Positions 9,701-17,036 of a stretch of DNA of 64,000 bases are shown here, one piece after another. The DNA comes from Pseudomonas sp. Teo4 (GTDB lineage Bacteria > Pseudomonadota > Gammaproteobacteria > Pseudomonadales > Pseudomonadaceae). The position numbers and the translations under genes were made by a program. The notes under the pieces are model-generated. The model was given only the letters and a program-made list of their open reading frames with translations, searched no databases and had not been told where the DNA came from. The stretch covers positions 1,488,001 to 1,552,000 of the forward strand of contig NZ_JAXCIL010000001.1 of NCBI RefSeq assembly GCF_034387475.1. Direction: 5' to 3'. The number at the start of each line of letters is the position of its first letter. Positions within the stretch are counted from its first letter, which is position 1.

Positions 9701-9777
9701 ATGGGCGCGGCCAGGGCGGGCAGGGCGGTGGTGCACAGCAACAGGCTGGTGAAGGTGAGGGTAACGCGCGGCTTCAT
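6775..9777 (-). CDS. nfrA: NfrA-like outer-membrane polysaccharide export / phage N4 adsorption protein A
   Basis: Large (1,000-residue) exported protein. After a signal peptide (MKPRVTLTFTSLLLCTTALPALA) come about 700 residues of TPR-type helical repeats (for example RQLIEQAFDRRQGRLTPALL, QTALEFQRKALASNPRADHYYAAS) and a C-terminal part rich in alternating aromatic strands ending in Phe (LLGAEMTF), as expected for an outer-membrane barrel. This TPR-plus-barrel plan is that of NfrA, the E. coli phage N4 receptor and exporter of the NfrB glycan. The start overlaps the end of nfrB by 4 nt. Function by homology: export across the outer membrane. Confidence 0.85.
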   Translation of the reverse strand: MKPRVTLTFTSLLLCTTALPALAAPMTEFQRFTSYPFMERSYREAKKDNWAEVERLTRHVLKRVPNNDEARALLVEALAHQRRYKEAEALAETLGDTPEHADALLQLRLTWIEQDPPSASQVESWLATTDGNQRVRLWQAYSLSLAKFGGAARALDWLNQLPPRDDGQVMRLVRANFAEQLRNWKETIEQLEPLAEQGKLPAKDWQRLANAYVQQLDEKGLTRLLNSAPSPQAANQARLAMANRAIAVGHNEQAQRWLQTLPTEQLQQPEQRQQLWELARGGNDAALVRRLSNELQRPCLDTVDWLSRHDPDVAREQFKDCAPSADTRAYAILKQRLYGDPSQPPQPHTAGEWERRYQQSGDLVALDQATYLLMQQGQDPHARQLIEQAFDRRQGRLTPALLQRLGNLYARTDSPLDTRRMLALIPRVDSNTRAQLLGRLAEAGQCDAVRQAIPANPSEAGQYRALGRCAMPDQPGEAVVYYQAAERLEPNASRLPLAYALEAAGDSQTALPIWRSLPDSAWTDNARLTAAQGALNAGDAQAARGYWDAAAHTSADDWALGAAIAQRQGDLQTALEFQRKALASNPRADHYYAASNTAQLAGDTAQSTAWLAEAVRLDPAQPRYRADYGMRLASASDKAQRRQSIPYLERATGDFPEDYRLGETLALRYDEVEDSASARRELRRVIDVEQNLVDGDDEYGSLEARMYRQRRAHETLSRRDTITLASTWSPAGTSTNDRFLDNGVRSGTSRKAQSQNVQLAMWDHALGEEPSRNGSTLSVYGRVLFGGQSRNEYAQSMGTGVGLRYKPLGQANLNLYAELYHQRQIDDDHYSGLRLGELLSPSKVGSNWGDLRSHAESSNDLLLRATASFLDQGDWRNDWRVDEDDWNERFLYLDAAWWTRAGDHAWLSRYQQGHAWKLPGTSPQTIMPYGFLEFSSQDPSNDWRQDLRTGVGVRWQWWFDDDRYNAYRGTLKVRAEYQQSLGGNLYERANGVLLGAEMTF

Positions 9778-11948
9778 GCCACCTCCCGCGTCAGGTCGTA
9801 GGCGGCCTGCTGTTCGCTGGCCTGTTCGGCGAGGGCCTGCTGCAGCACCTCTTCAGTGATGATGCCGCGGGCGACCAAGTGCTCGCCGAGGCTTTGCAGT
9901 TCCGGGTCGAAGTCGATCAACGCCTGGTTGAACAGCGTCACCGGGACCATGCCGCGTACTTGCAGCAAGGTGCCCAGCATCACCTGGTGCTGGCTGACCC
10001 GCTCCAGCAGGTCGGCATCGTCCTGGTGGCGCTCCAGCACTTGCAGCATTTCGTGGGTCTGCGGCTTTTGCCAGGGGCTGGGGTAGTGGTAGTGCAGTCC
10101 GAGGGTGACCCGGCCTTGCGGAGCCAGGCGGCACTTCACCGGGCGCTTGAGCTGGCGACTGATGACGCCAAGCGAGACTTGGCTCACCGGGCTTTCGCTG
10201 GCCAGAACCAGCGTGTCGCCTTCCTCCGCCACCGGCAGCACACCATAGTGGGTAGCCAGCTTGCGCGGCAGCTTGGCGATCAGTTGTGAGTCGAGCTTGA
10301 ACGGGTTGAGCGGCGCCCAGGGCAGGTCCAGTTGCTCGGCCAGGGCCTCGACCAGTTGTTCGCTGTCGATCCAGCCGCGCAGCAGCAGTTCGCGGCCCAG
10401 ACGACGGCGCACCGGGCTGGTGATGGCCTGTTGCAGTTGTTCGTCGCTGATCAGCCCCTTGGCGACCAGGCGCTGGCCCAATGGGGTGCGTGCGGGCGAG
10501 GTCAGGGCCGGAAACTCATGGGTGGTCTTGTCCCAGGCGACCCGGCGCGAGTCACCCATCTCCATGACCTGGCGCAAGGCGCGCAGGTTGGCGAAGAAGT
10601 TGACGAAGTTGCTCCACATCATCCGTGGCGCTGACAGCAGCCCCTCACCGATGCCGTAGTAGCGGGTGACGAACCAGCCGCGTTGGAACAGGCGGTTGAG
10701 CAACATGAAACCGTTGAGCCAGAGCAGCGTCGACAGCAACCAGCTGTCACCGAGAATCGACATGAATCGCCAGGAGTCCGGGGCGATCACTGTCACCAGC
10801 CACATCGCCAGCAACACCAGGAACAGCAGGTTGACCAGGAAGCTGAGCAAATAGGCGAACAGCCCGCGGCGGTCGCGCCAGAGGAAGTAGTTGAGCGCGC
10901 CCGTGCGGCTCCAGCCCAGGTTGCTGGTGCCTTGGAACACGATGCCGACGATCCAGCGTGACTTCTGGCGAATGGCATGCTGCCAGTCGCGGGGGAAGTG
11001 CTCGCGCACGCAGATGACCTGGGAGAACTCGCGGCTCATGCCCAGGCGCCAGTCATGCTTCAGCGCAAGCGCCGGGTCGGTGATCGAGTAGCGGGCAAAG
11101 ATGCACTTCATGCCTTTTTGCTTCAGGCGAAAACCGATGTCGTAGTCTTCGGTAAGGCTTTGCACATCGAAGGCGATGCCGTCGCCGTCTTCAAGCAGGG
11201 CGCTGATGGCGCGGCGGCTGAAGCAGGTGCCGACCCCGGCACTGGGCACCTGGCCGGTCAGCGCCTCGCGTACGATCACGTCCTTGCCATGGTTTTCGGC
11301 GAACTCGTCCACGTAGTGCCCGGCGGTAAAGCCCTTCCATTCCGGCGCGTAGGGGTACACCGGGATCTGGATCATGTCCTTGTTCGGCAGCAGGTAGTTG
11401 AACAGGCGCAGTTCCATGGGCGAGATCACGTCTTCGGCGTCATGCAGGATGAAACCGGCGAACTCGATGCGGGCGTCGTCCTGAAAACGCAGGATGGCGT
11501 CGATGATGTTGTTCAGGCAGTCGGCCTTGCTGGTGGGACCAGGGCGCGCGCAAACCACCTTGTGCACATTGGGGTAGTGCAGGCACACGGCATCGACATC
11601 GGCTTGGGTCTGCGGGTCGTTGGGGTAGGTGCCGACGAAGATCTGGTAGTTTTCGTAGTCGATGGTCGAAGCGGCCAGGCGGGCCATTTCCCCCACCACA
11701 CCCACTTCGTTCCAGGCCGGGACCATGATCGCCAGGGGTTTTTCCGGCACTTCGTACAGGCGTTTTTCGTCGGCCCTTTCGTACTTGTCGTAGATCCGGA
11801 AGCGACGGATCAGCTTGCGGCTCCAGTAACAAATGTCGATGAACAAATCGTCCAGGCCCAGCAGGAACATCAGCGTCGCCAGGATGATGGCGAGAATTTT
11901 CAGGCCGAACAGCACATAAGTAAGGAAGTCGATGAAAGCCAGGCTCAT
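9774..11948 (-). CDS. nfrB: NfrB-like glycosyltransferase with c-di-GMP-binding MshEN repeats
   Basis: Inner-membrane processive GT2 of 724 residues. An N-terminal helix precedes the GT2 domain with AIMVPAWNE, ILHDAEDV, TED (QSLTEDYDIG) and the processive QxxRW-type motif QKSRW; three or four helices follow at about 355-450. The C-terminus (from about 487) holds MshEN-type c-di-GMP motifs: LGQRLVAKGLISDEQLQQAI, RLGRELLLRGWIDSEQLVEA, a weaker third (MLGTLLQVRGMV) and SLGEHLVARGIITEEVLQQA. E. coli NfrB makes a ManNAc-containing exopolysaccharide under c-di-GMP control. The gene sits between wecB and nfrA with 4-nt overlaps on both sides, so the set is translationally coupled. Confidence 0.88.
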   Translation of the reverse strand: MSLAFIDFLTYVLFGLKILAIILATLMFLLGLDDLFIDICYWSRKLIRRFRIYDKYERADEKRLYEVPEKPLAIMVPAWNEVGVVGEMARLAASTIDYENYQIFVGTYPNDPQTQADVDAVCLHYPNVHKVVCARPGPTSKADCLNNIIDAILRFQDDARIEFAGFILHDAEDVISPMELRLFNYLLPNKDMIQIPVYPYAPEWKGFTAGHYVDEFAENHGKDVIVREALTGQVPSAGVGTCFSRRAISALLEDGDGIAFDVQSLTEDYDIGFRLKQKGMKCIFARYSITDPALALKHDWRLGMSREFSQVICVREHFPRDWQHAIRQKSRWIVGIVFQGTSNLGWSRTGALNYFLWRDRRGLFAYLLSFLVNLLFLVLLAMWLVTVIAPDSWRFMSILGDSWLLSTLLWLNGFMLLNRLFQRGWFVTRYYGIGEGLLSAPRMMWSNFVNFFANLRALRQVMEMGDSRRVAWDKTTHEFPALTSPARTPLGQRLVAKGLISDEQLQQAITSPVRRRLGRELLLRGWIDSEQLVEALAEQLDLPWAPLNPFKLDSQLIAKLPRKLATHYGVLPVAEEGDTLVLASESPVSQVSLGVISRQLKRPVKCRLAPQGRVTLGLHYHYPSPWQKPQTHEMLQVLERHQDDADLLERVSQHQVMLGTLLQVRGMVPVTLFNQALIDFDPELQSLGEHLVARGIITEEVLQQALAEQASEQQAAYDLTREVA

Positions 11949-13099
11949 GCGTCATCTCGTTTTGCTGCGGTGGTGGCCAGCCAGTCGCTCAGGCGGTCGG
12001 CGATCTTTTCGCTGGCATGGCCGTCGCCGAAGGGGGTGAAGACCCTGGCCATCTTCTTGTAAGCCTCGGGGTCGTCGAGCAGTTGGCTGGTTTCTTTGAC
12101 GATGCGTTCGGTCAGGGTGCCGACCAGCTTGACCGTGCCGCCTTCGAGCACCGAGGGGCGCTCGGTGACCTTGCGCAGTACCAGTACCGGTTTGCCCAGG
12201 GCAGGGGCTTCTTCCTGCACGCCGCCGGAGTCGGTGAGGATCACGTAGGCGCGGTTCATCAGCCAGACGAAGTGCTGGTAGTCCTGAGGGGCGACCAGGT
12301 GAATGTTGTCACGGCCCGAGAGCACGCCATAGACGGCTTTCTGCACCTGTGGGTTGAGGTGCACCGGGTAGACGAACTGCACGTCCGGGTAGCGCAGTGC
12401 CAGTTCGGCAAGGGCCAGGCAGATGCGCTCGAAGCCTGCGCCGAAATTCTCGCGGCGGTGGCCGGTAACCAGGATCATGCGCTGGTCATCGCGCAGTTTG
12501 CCCAGGGGTGAGTCGGCGGCGGGGTGCCAGTGGGTCTGCTCAAGGTGTTCGCGCATCCACAGCAGCGCGTCGATGACCGTGTTGCCGGTGACTTCTATAT
12601 GCTCAAGCGGCACGCCTTCGCGTAGCAGGTTGTCGCGGGACTTGGTGGTGGGTGCGAAATGCAGGTCGGCGATCACCCCGGTCAGGCGCCGGTTGGCTTC
12701 CTCGGGCCAGGGTTGCTGCAGGTTGCCGGTGCGCAGCCCGGCCTCGACATGGCCGATGGGAATGTGCCGGTGGAACGCCGCCAGGGCGGCGATGAAGCTG
12801 GTGGTGGTGTCGCCGTGGACCAGCACGATATCGGGTTTGACCTGCTCGTAGGCCTTGTCGATCTTGTCCAGCAGGTCGCGAGCCAGGCCGTTGAGGGTCT
12901 GGTTCTGGGTCATGACCTTGAGGTCCTGATCGACGGTCAGGCCGAAGGCGGTCAGTACCTGTTCGAGCATTTCCCGGTGCTGGCCGGTGGAGCAGATGTG
13001 CAGGTCGAGCTCTGGGCACTCGCGCAGTTCGCGGGCCAGTGGCGCCATCTTGATCGCTTCAGGGCGGGTACCGAATACCATCATGACGGTTTTGGGCAT
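11945..13099 (-). CDS. wecB: UDP-N-acetylglucosamine 2-epimerase (non-hydrolysing)
   Basis: Interconverts UDP-GlcNAc and UDP-ManNAc in the cytoplasm. The 384-residue protein begins MPKTVMMVFGTRPEAIKM, with LVHGDTTTSF, GHVEAGLRTGN, VTGHRRENFG and LTDSGGVQEEAPALGKPVLV, all classic for WecB. Start 13099 is backed by the upstream GAGGAG; a longer in-frame extension lacks family similarity. It is the first gene of the leftward operon, overlapping nfrB by 4 nt, and is the obvious supplier of the donor sugar for NfrB. The same product could also feed the WecG/TagA-type enzyme encoded at 43.7 kb. Confidence 0.95.
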   Translation of the reverse strand: MPKTVMMVFGTRPEAIKMAPLARELRECPELDLHICSTGQHREMLEQVLTAFGLTVDQDLKVMTQNQTLNGLARDLLDKIDKAYEQVKPDIVLVHGDTTTSFIAALAAFHRHIPIGHVEAGLRTGNLQQPWPEEANRRLTGVIADLHFAPTTKSRDNLLREGVPLEHIEVTGNTVIDALLWMREHLEQTHWHPAADSPLGKLRDDQRMILVTGHRRENFGAGFERICLALAELALRYPDVQFVYPVHLNPQVQKAVYGVLSGRDNIHLVAPQDYQHFVWLMNRAYVILTDSGGVQEEAPALGKPVLVLRKVTERPSVLEGGTVKLVGTLTERIVKETSQLLDDPEAYKKMARVFTPFGDGHASEKIADRLSDWLATTAAKRDDA

Positions 13100-13278
13100 C
13101 GTCGCGCTCCTCGTCCGATTCCGTGTCCGAAGTTGTACGATTGCGTCTCGCTTGTAGGAGTTAGATACAAGCAGGGGAACCAGAGGTTGTCCAATTCGGC
13201 CCATGGCGTGACTGTGCACGTTGAACATGCCCGCCAACCGGCGTACCGTTCGCTTTCGCTTTACTCAGGAGCCCCCCC

Positions 13279-13710
13279 ATGCAAGGCAAGGCCCGCAAGG
13301 TCGTCCAGGCCATCCTTTACGAAATCATCGCTGTGGCCTGCGTGGCACCAGCGTTGTCGCTGATGTTCGATGCGGGCATGGCCCATTCCACGGTGCTGTC
13401 GGTGCTGATGTCGGGCATTGCCATGAGCTGGAACATGGGCTTCAACTGGGCCTTCGAGCGCTGGGAGTCGCGTCAGCACCAACGCACTCGCACCTTGTGG
13501 CGACGCTTTCTGCACGCGCTGGGCTTCGAGGGTGGGCTGGTGTTGATCTTGCTGCCGCTGGTGGCGTACTGGATGGATGTCAGCCTGTGGGCGGCGTTGC
13601 TCACCAACCTGGCGTTGTTCGTGTTCTTCTTCGTGTACGCGTTCGTGTTCCAGTGGGGGTTCGACAAGGCGTTCGATGTACCGATCTCGGCACAGCAAGC
13701 AAAGTGTTGA
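13279..13710 (+). CDS. PACE-family efflux transporter
   Basis: Inner-membrane transporter of 143 residues with four membrane helices arranged as two tandem bacterial transmembrane pair (BTP) domains. Helix 1 carries the conserved Glu in LYEIIAVACVAP, and the NWAFERWE signature after helix 2 is typical of the proteobacterial antimicrobial compound efflux family (chlorhexidine exporter AceI). The RBS CTCAGGAG precedes ATG 13279. It is divergent from wecB and lies 34 nt before the ilvA leader peptide, so read-through into the attenuator is possible. Substrates could be biguanides or short-chain diamines, as in the family. Confidence 0.85.
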   Translation: MQGKARKVVQAILYEIIAVACVAPALSLMFDAGMAHSTVLSVLMSGIAMSWNMGFNWAFERWESRQHQRTRTLWRRFLHALGFEGGLVLILLPLVAYWMDVSLWAALLTNLALFVFFFVYAFVFQWGFDKAFDVPISAQQAKC

Positions 13711-13744
13711 CTTCCTGCATGGCGGCGGGATAAGTTCGCTGCCT

Positions 13745-13807
13745 ATGAACACATTCCTGCACGCCGACGCCATTATTATTACCGCCATTATCAGCTTGGC
13801 GGGCTAA
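13745..13807 (+). CDS. Isoleucine-rich leader peptide of ilvA
   Basis: A 20-codon reading frame, MNTFLHADAIIITAIISLAG, with five Ile among residues 10-16 (ATT ATT ATT ACC GCC ATT ATC). It is followed by an attenuator hairpin with a T-run and then the gene for threonine dehydratase, the first enzyme committed to isoleucine. Such a peptide serves as the ribosome sensor of charged Ile-tRNA. No strong Shine-Dalgarno is seen; a candidate promoter (TTGACT at 13707, GATAAG at 13729) would put the 5' end only a few bases upstream, so leaderless initiation is possible. Confidence 0.8.
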   Translation: MNTFLHADAIIITAIISLAG

Positions 13808-13848
13808 CGCGTACGTGCACCTAACCCGCCCTGGAGGCGGGTTTTTTC
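13782..13848 (+). terminator. Transcription attenuator in front of ilvA
   Basis: Four short complementary segments follow the classical attenuation scheme: segment 1 CCGCC (13782-13786, within the Ile codons), segment 2 GGCGGG (13798-13803), segment 3 CCCGCC (13825-13830), segment 4 GGCGGG (13836-13841) then TTTTTT. Pairing 3:4 is an intrinsic terminator (ACCCGCC/GGCGGGT, loop CTGGA). Ribosome stalling on the Ile codons would mask segment 1, let 2 pair with 3 and prevent termination. Confidence 0.8.
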
Positions 13849-13890
13849 TCTCTGACTCCTGGGCAACGTGAAAACAACCAGGAGTCATCG

Positions 13891-15453
13891 ATGACCAACC
13901 TCAGCGTCAGCCCCCGTACCGCCGTCACCCCCCAGCAACTGCTGTCGGAACAAGTTCGGCGCATTCTCGCCGCCCCGGTGTACGACCTGGCCATCGAGAC
14001 GCCCCTGCAACCAGCCCCGGCACTGTCCGCGAGCCTGGGCAACCAGGTGTTGCTCAAGCGCGAAGACCTGCAACCGACGTTCTCGTTCAAGATCCGTGGC
14101 GCCTACACCCGGCTGTCACGTCTGACCACTGCCCAGCGCGAGCGTGGGGTGATCACCGCTTCGGCCGGCAACCATGCCCAGGGCGTGGCCTTGGCTGCGT
14201 CGCACCTTGGGATGAAGGCGACCATCGTCATGCCGACCACCACGCCGTCGCTGAAGGTCGAGGGCGTGCGTTCGCGGGGCGGCCACGTGGTGCTGCACGG
14301 TGAGAGCTTCCCCCATGCCCTGGCCCATGCCTTGAAACTGGCGGACGATGAGGGCGCGACCTTCGTGCCGCCGTTCGACGACCCGGATGTGATCGCAGGC
14401 CAAGGCACCGTCGCGATGGAAATCCTGCGTCAGCACCCGGGGGCGCTGCACGCCATCTTCGTGCCGGTTGGCGGTGGTGGCCTGGTGGCGGGTATCGCCG
14501 CCTATGTGAAGTACCTGCGCCCTGAGGTCAAGGTGATCGGCGTCGAGCCTGAGGACTCCAACTGCCTGCAGGCCGCCATGGCAGCCGGTGAGCGCGTGAT
14601 CCTGCCTCAGGTCGGCACCTTTGCCGATGGTGTTGCGGTGGCGCAGATCGGTGCCCATTGCTTCGAGCTGTGCCGGCACTTCGTCGATGAAGTGGTCACT
14701 GTCAGCAGCGACGAACTGTGCGCGGCAATCAAGGACATCTACGACGACACCCGCTCGATCACCGAGCCTTCCGGTGCCTTGGCGGTGGCGGGCATCAAGA
14801 AATACGTGGCGCGTGAAGGCGTGCAGGGCCAGGCTTTGGTTGCGATCGACTCGGGCGCCAACGTCAACTTCGACCGCCTGCGCCATGTCGCCGAACGCGC
14901 TGAGCTGGGCGAGCAGCGCGAAGCGATCATCGCCGTGACCATCCCCGAGCAGCCGGGCAGCTTCCGCGCGTTCTGCCAGGCGCTGGGCAAGCGCCAGATC
15001 ACCGAATTCAACTACCGCTACTACCCGGGTAAGGAAGCGCGCCTGTTCGTCGGCGTACAGACGCACCCGCTGCACGACCCACGTGAGCAACTGTTGAGCA
15101 ATTTGCGTGAACAGGGCTACAACGTGCTCGACCTGACCGATAACGAGCTGGCCAAGTTGCACGTTCGCCACACCGTCGGCGGGCATGCCGCGCCGGGTGC
15201 CAACGAGCGGGTGCTGCGCTTCGAATTCCCTGAAAGGCCGGGGGCGCTGTTGGGCTTCCTGGAGCGACTGGGCAAGCGCTGGAACATCAGCCTGTTCCAT
15301 TACCGCAACCATGGTGCGGCCGAGGCCCGGGTGTTCGCTGCGCTGGAAGTGCCGGACGATGAGCTGGCGAGCTTGCCGCAGGCGCTGGAGGAGATGGGGT
15401 ATCGGTATTGGGATGAGACTGATAACCCGGCTTATCGGTTGTTTCTCGGGTGA
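13891..15453 (+). CDS. ilvA: Biosynthetic threonine dehydratase (threonine ammonia-lyase)
   Basis: PLP enzyme that turns L-threonine into 2-oxobutanoate and ammonia, the first step of isoleucine synthesis. The 520-residue protein has the catalytic domain with the PLP lysine in FSFKIRGAY (about Lys67), SAGNHAQGVA and the glycine loop VPVGGGGLVAG, then two C-terminal ACT-like regulatory domains (EQPGSFRAFC and ERPGALLGFL) that bind Ile/Val in the family. The long two-ACT form separates it from short catabolic enzymes. ATG 13891 has RBS AGGAG. Control by the Ile-codon attenuator upstream, plus allosteric inhibition, is expected. Confidence 0.95.
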   Translation: MTNLSVSPRTAVTPQQLLSEQVRRILAAPVYDLAIETPLQPAPALSASLGNQVLLKREDLQPTFSFKIRGAYTRLSRLTTAQRERGVITASAGNHAQGVALAASHLGMKATIVMPTTTPSLKVEGVRSRGGHVVLHGESFPHALAHALKLADDEGATFVPPFDDPDVIAGQGTVAMEILRQHPGALHAIFVPVGGGGLVAGIAAYVKYLRPEVKVIGVEPEDSNCLQAAMAAGERVILPQVGTFADGVAVAQIGAHCFELCRHFVDEVVTVSSDELCAAIKDIYDDTRSITEPSGALAVAGIKKYVAREGVQGQALVAIDSGANVNFDRLRHVAERAELGEQREAIIAVTIPEQPGSFRAFCQALGKRQITEFNYRYYPGKEARLFVGVQTHPLHDPREQLLSNLREQGYNVLDLTDNELAKLHVRHTVGGHAAPGANERVLRFEFPERPGALLGFLERLGKRWNISLFHYRNHGAAEARVFAALEVPDDELASLPQALEEMGYRYWDETDNPAYRLFLG

Positions 15454-15509
15454 TTCAGGGCATGTAGGGGCAGCGAAGTGCCTGCCTGGTGTTAAGAGGT
15501 GATGCGTAT

Positions 15510-15731
15510 ATCGAGCGCCGCCCGCGCGGCGCATCGCGAGCAAGGCTCGCTCCTACGTTTGTTTACGGCCAATAACGCCTGTGACAGGCGCGCGCGGCCG
15601 CCTTGTTTGCACGGCTCGATATCGCGTCGTGCGCCAAAGCGTTCGCGCGCAAATCTCACAGGAAAAAACTGGCCCGAAACAAACGTAGGAGCGAGCCTTG
15701 CTCGCGATGCGCCGCGCGGGCGGCGCTCGAT
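15510..15731. repeat. Long palindromic element, copy B (55-bp perfect inverted arms)
   Basis: Second copy (222 bp) of the element at 4450-4670, in the gap between convergent ilvA and the gene ending at 15785. Arms 15510-15564 and 15677-15731 are perfect inverted repeats and identical to those of copy A, while the ~112-bp centre is inverted relative to copy A and differs from it at about 12 positions by eye. Frames inside are not genes. Confidence 0.85.
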
Positions 15732-15784
15732 CTCACGGGCGCAGCACCTCTCCCGCCAAGCATCCAGCACCCCCAAAAAGGACT

Positions 15785-16960
15785 TTAACGCTCCCGCATG
15801 AAAAACCCCGCCACATACTTGCGGAAGGTCTCCAGGCTCTTGAAGTCGGCATAGCGCTTGAAATGCTCGGTCTCAGGTTCCGGCCCCAGCGGCTGCTCCA
15901 GCAGCGACACCGACAACACCCGATCCTGGTCAGAAGTGAGCACCAACTCATCCATCACCTGGCCACCAATCACCGGCCGGCGCATCTGTACCTTCACGCC
16001 CTTGCTCGCCATCCAGTCGATCAGCGACACCAGCGCCTTGAGTGGCTCGCGTTCTTCGTCGCGATACACCGGGAACATATGGGCCCGTGACAGCACCGGC
16101 ACACTCGCCACGTGAATCAATTCATAAAAATGGCTGCCGGCCGTGGTCGGCGAATAGAGCGCCAATGCCAGCAGTGGCCCGCTGGTGCGGCTGCCGCCCC
16201 AATACAAATGGTGACCCTGGAAATCAAAGCCATCCTCGCTGCGGTTGTTGAACAGCTTGCGGCCCTTGATCTGGTCGACACAGTCCAGCATCAGGCCATG
16301 GCGACGGTGGTTGCCGAACACCGAGGCTTCGCGCAGCCGGGCCTTGAGCATCATCATGTGCTTCATGTCCAGGCGGGTTTCCAAGTAGTTGCTGGCCGGA
16401 ACCCGCTCCAGCAACGGATAGCGGCTGGCAACGCCGCGCAGTTCGGCGAACTGGCCGGTGAGGTCTTTCTTCAGGTGCGTGGCATACAGATTGAGGCCGC
16501 TGGTCTCTATCCAGGTCAGCAAAAGTGACAGCAAGCGCTGTTGCTCGCGTCGCTCGTTCGCCTCACTGGTTTCGCCGGCCTTGCGGTAGTCGCCGATCAG
16601 GCGCAGCGGTGTATCCGGTGCAAGCCAGGCTGCCGGTGGGCTAGGGGCCTGGTCTTGCGCGGCGTCTTCGCGTTCGTCCTTGGTGAACGGGCAACCTGCT
16701 GCGTGCTCTGCGGTGCCGGGGTTGTTCTTCAGAAACAGCGTGCCGGTGTTGCCGTTGAGGGTGACGTTGAGTACCGGCAAGGCATCCTTGCGACAGTCGC
16801 AGGCCAGCCACTGGTTGGCACTGCGCACTTTCATCAGAAACTGATTGGCCTGCAGCAGGCGGGGGCCGGCGAGGGTGCCGGTGGCGAAGCCGACCAGCAA
16901 TTCCTCTTCGGCGGGCGTAAGGCTGCGCACCTGCGCGGCGGACTTGTCGATGATTCGCAT
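15785..16960 (-). CDS. Hypothetical protein with N-terminal Cys/His motif
   Basis: A 391-residue protein I do not recognise. The chosen start, MRIIDKSAAQVRSL at 16960, avoids a 9-residue low-quality extension. Residues 50-90 contain a C-x-C pair (ACDCRKDALPVLNV) and later HAAGCPF, a spacing that could hold a metal ion and loosely recalls DUF1173-type N-termini; a mixed helical domain follows with no membrane segment or signal peptide. The later part has ELIHVASVPVLSR and KGVKVQMRRPVIGG. It is a lone leftward gene between copy B of the palindrome and a VOC gene. Length and steady coding character support a real gene; no function is proposed. Confidence 0.7.
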   Translation of the reverse strand: MRIIDKSAAQVRSLTPAEEELLVGFATGTLAGPRLLQANQFLMKVRSANQWLACDCRKDALPVLNVTLNGNTGTLFLKNNPGTAEHAAGCPFTKDEREDAAQDQAPSPPAAWLAPDTPLRLIGDYRKAGETSEANERREQQRLLSLLLTWIETSGLNLYATHLKKDLTGQFAELRGVASRYPLLERVPASNYLETRLDMKHMMMLKARLREASVFGNHRRHGLMLDCVDQIKGRKLFNNRSEDGFDFQGHHLYWGGSRTSGPLLALALYSPTTAGSHFYELIHVASVPVLSRAHMFPVYRDEEREPLKALVSLIDWMASKGVKVQMRRPVIGGQVMDELVLTSDQDRVLSVSLLEQPLGPEPETEHFKRYADFKSLETFRKYVAGFFMRER

Positions 16961-17036
16961 TGAGCAGCTCCAAGCTACGAGCCTCAAGCTTCAAGCAAAG
17001 GCGCCTGGCTTTCAACCTCAAGCTCGGAGCGACGAC

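Noticed and set aside
7639..9801. Long rightward frames opposite nfrA, including one of 573 codons
   Set aside because: Mirror frames of a high-GC coding strand; they lack domains and ribosome sites.
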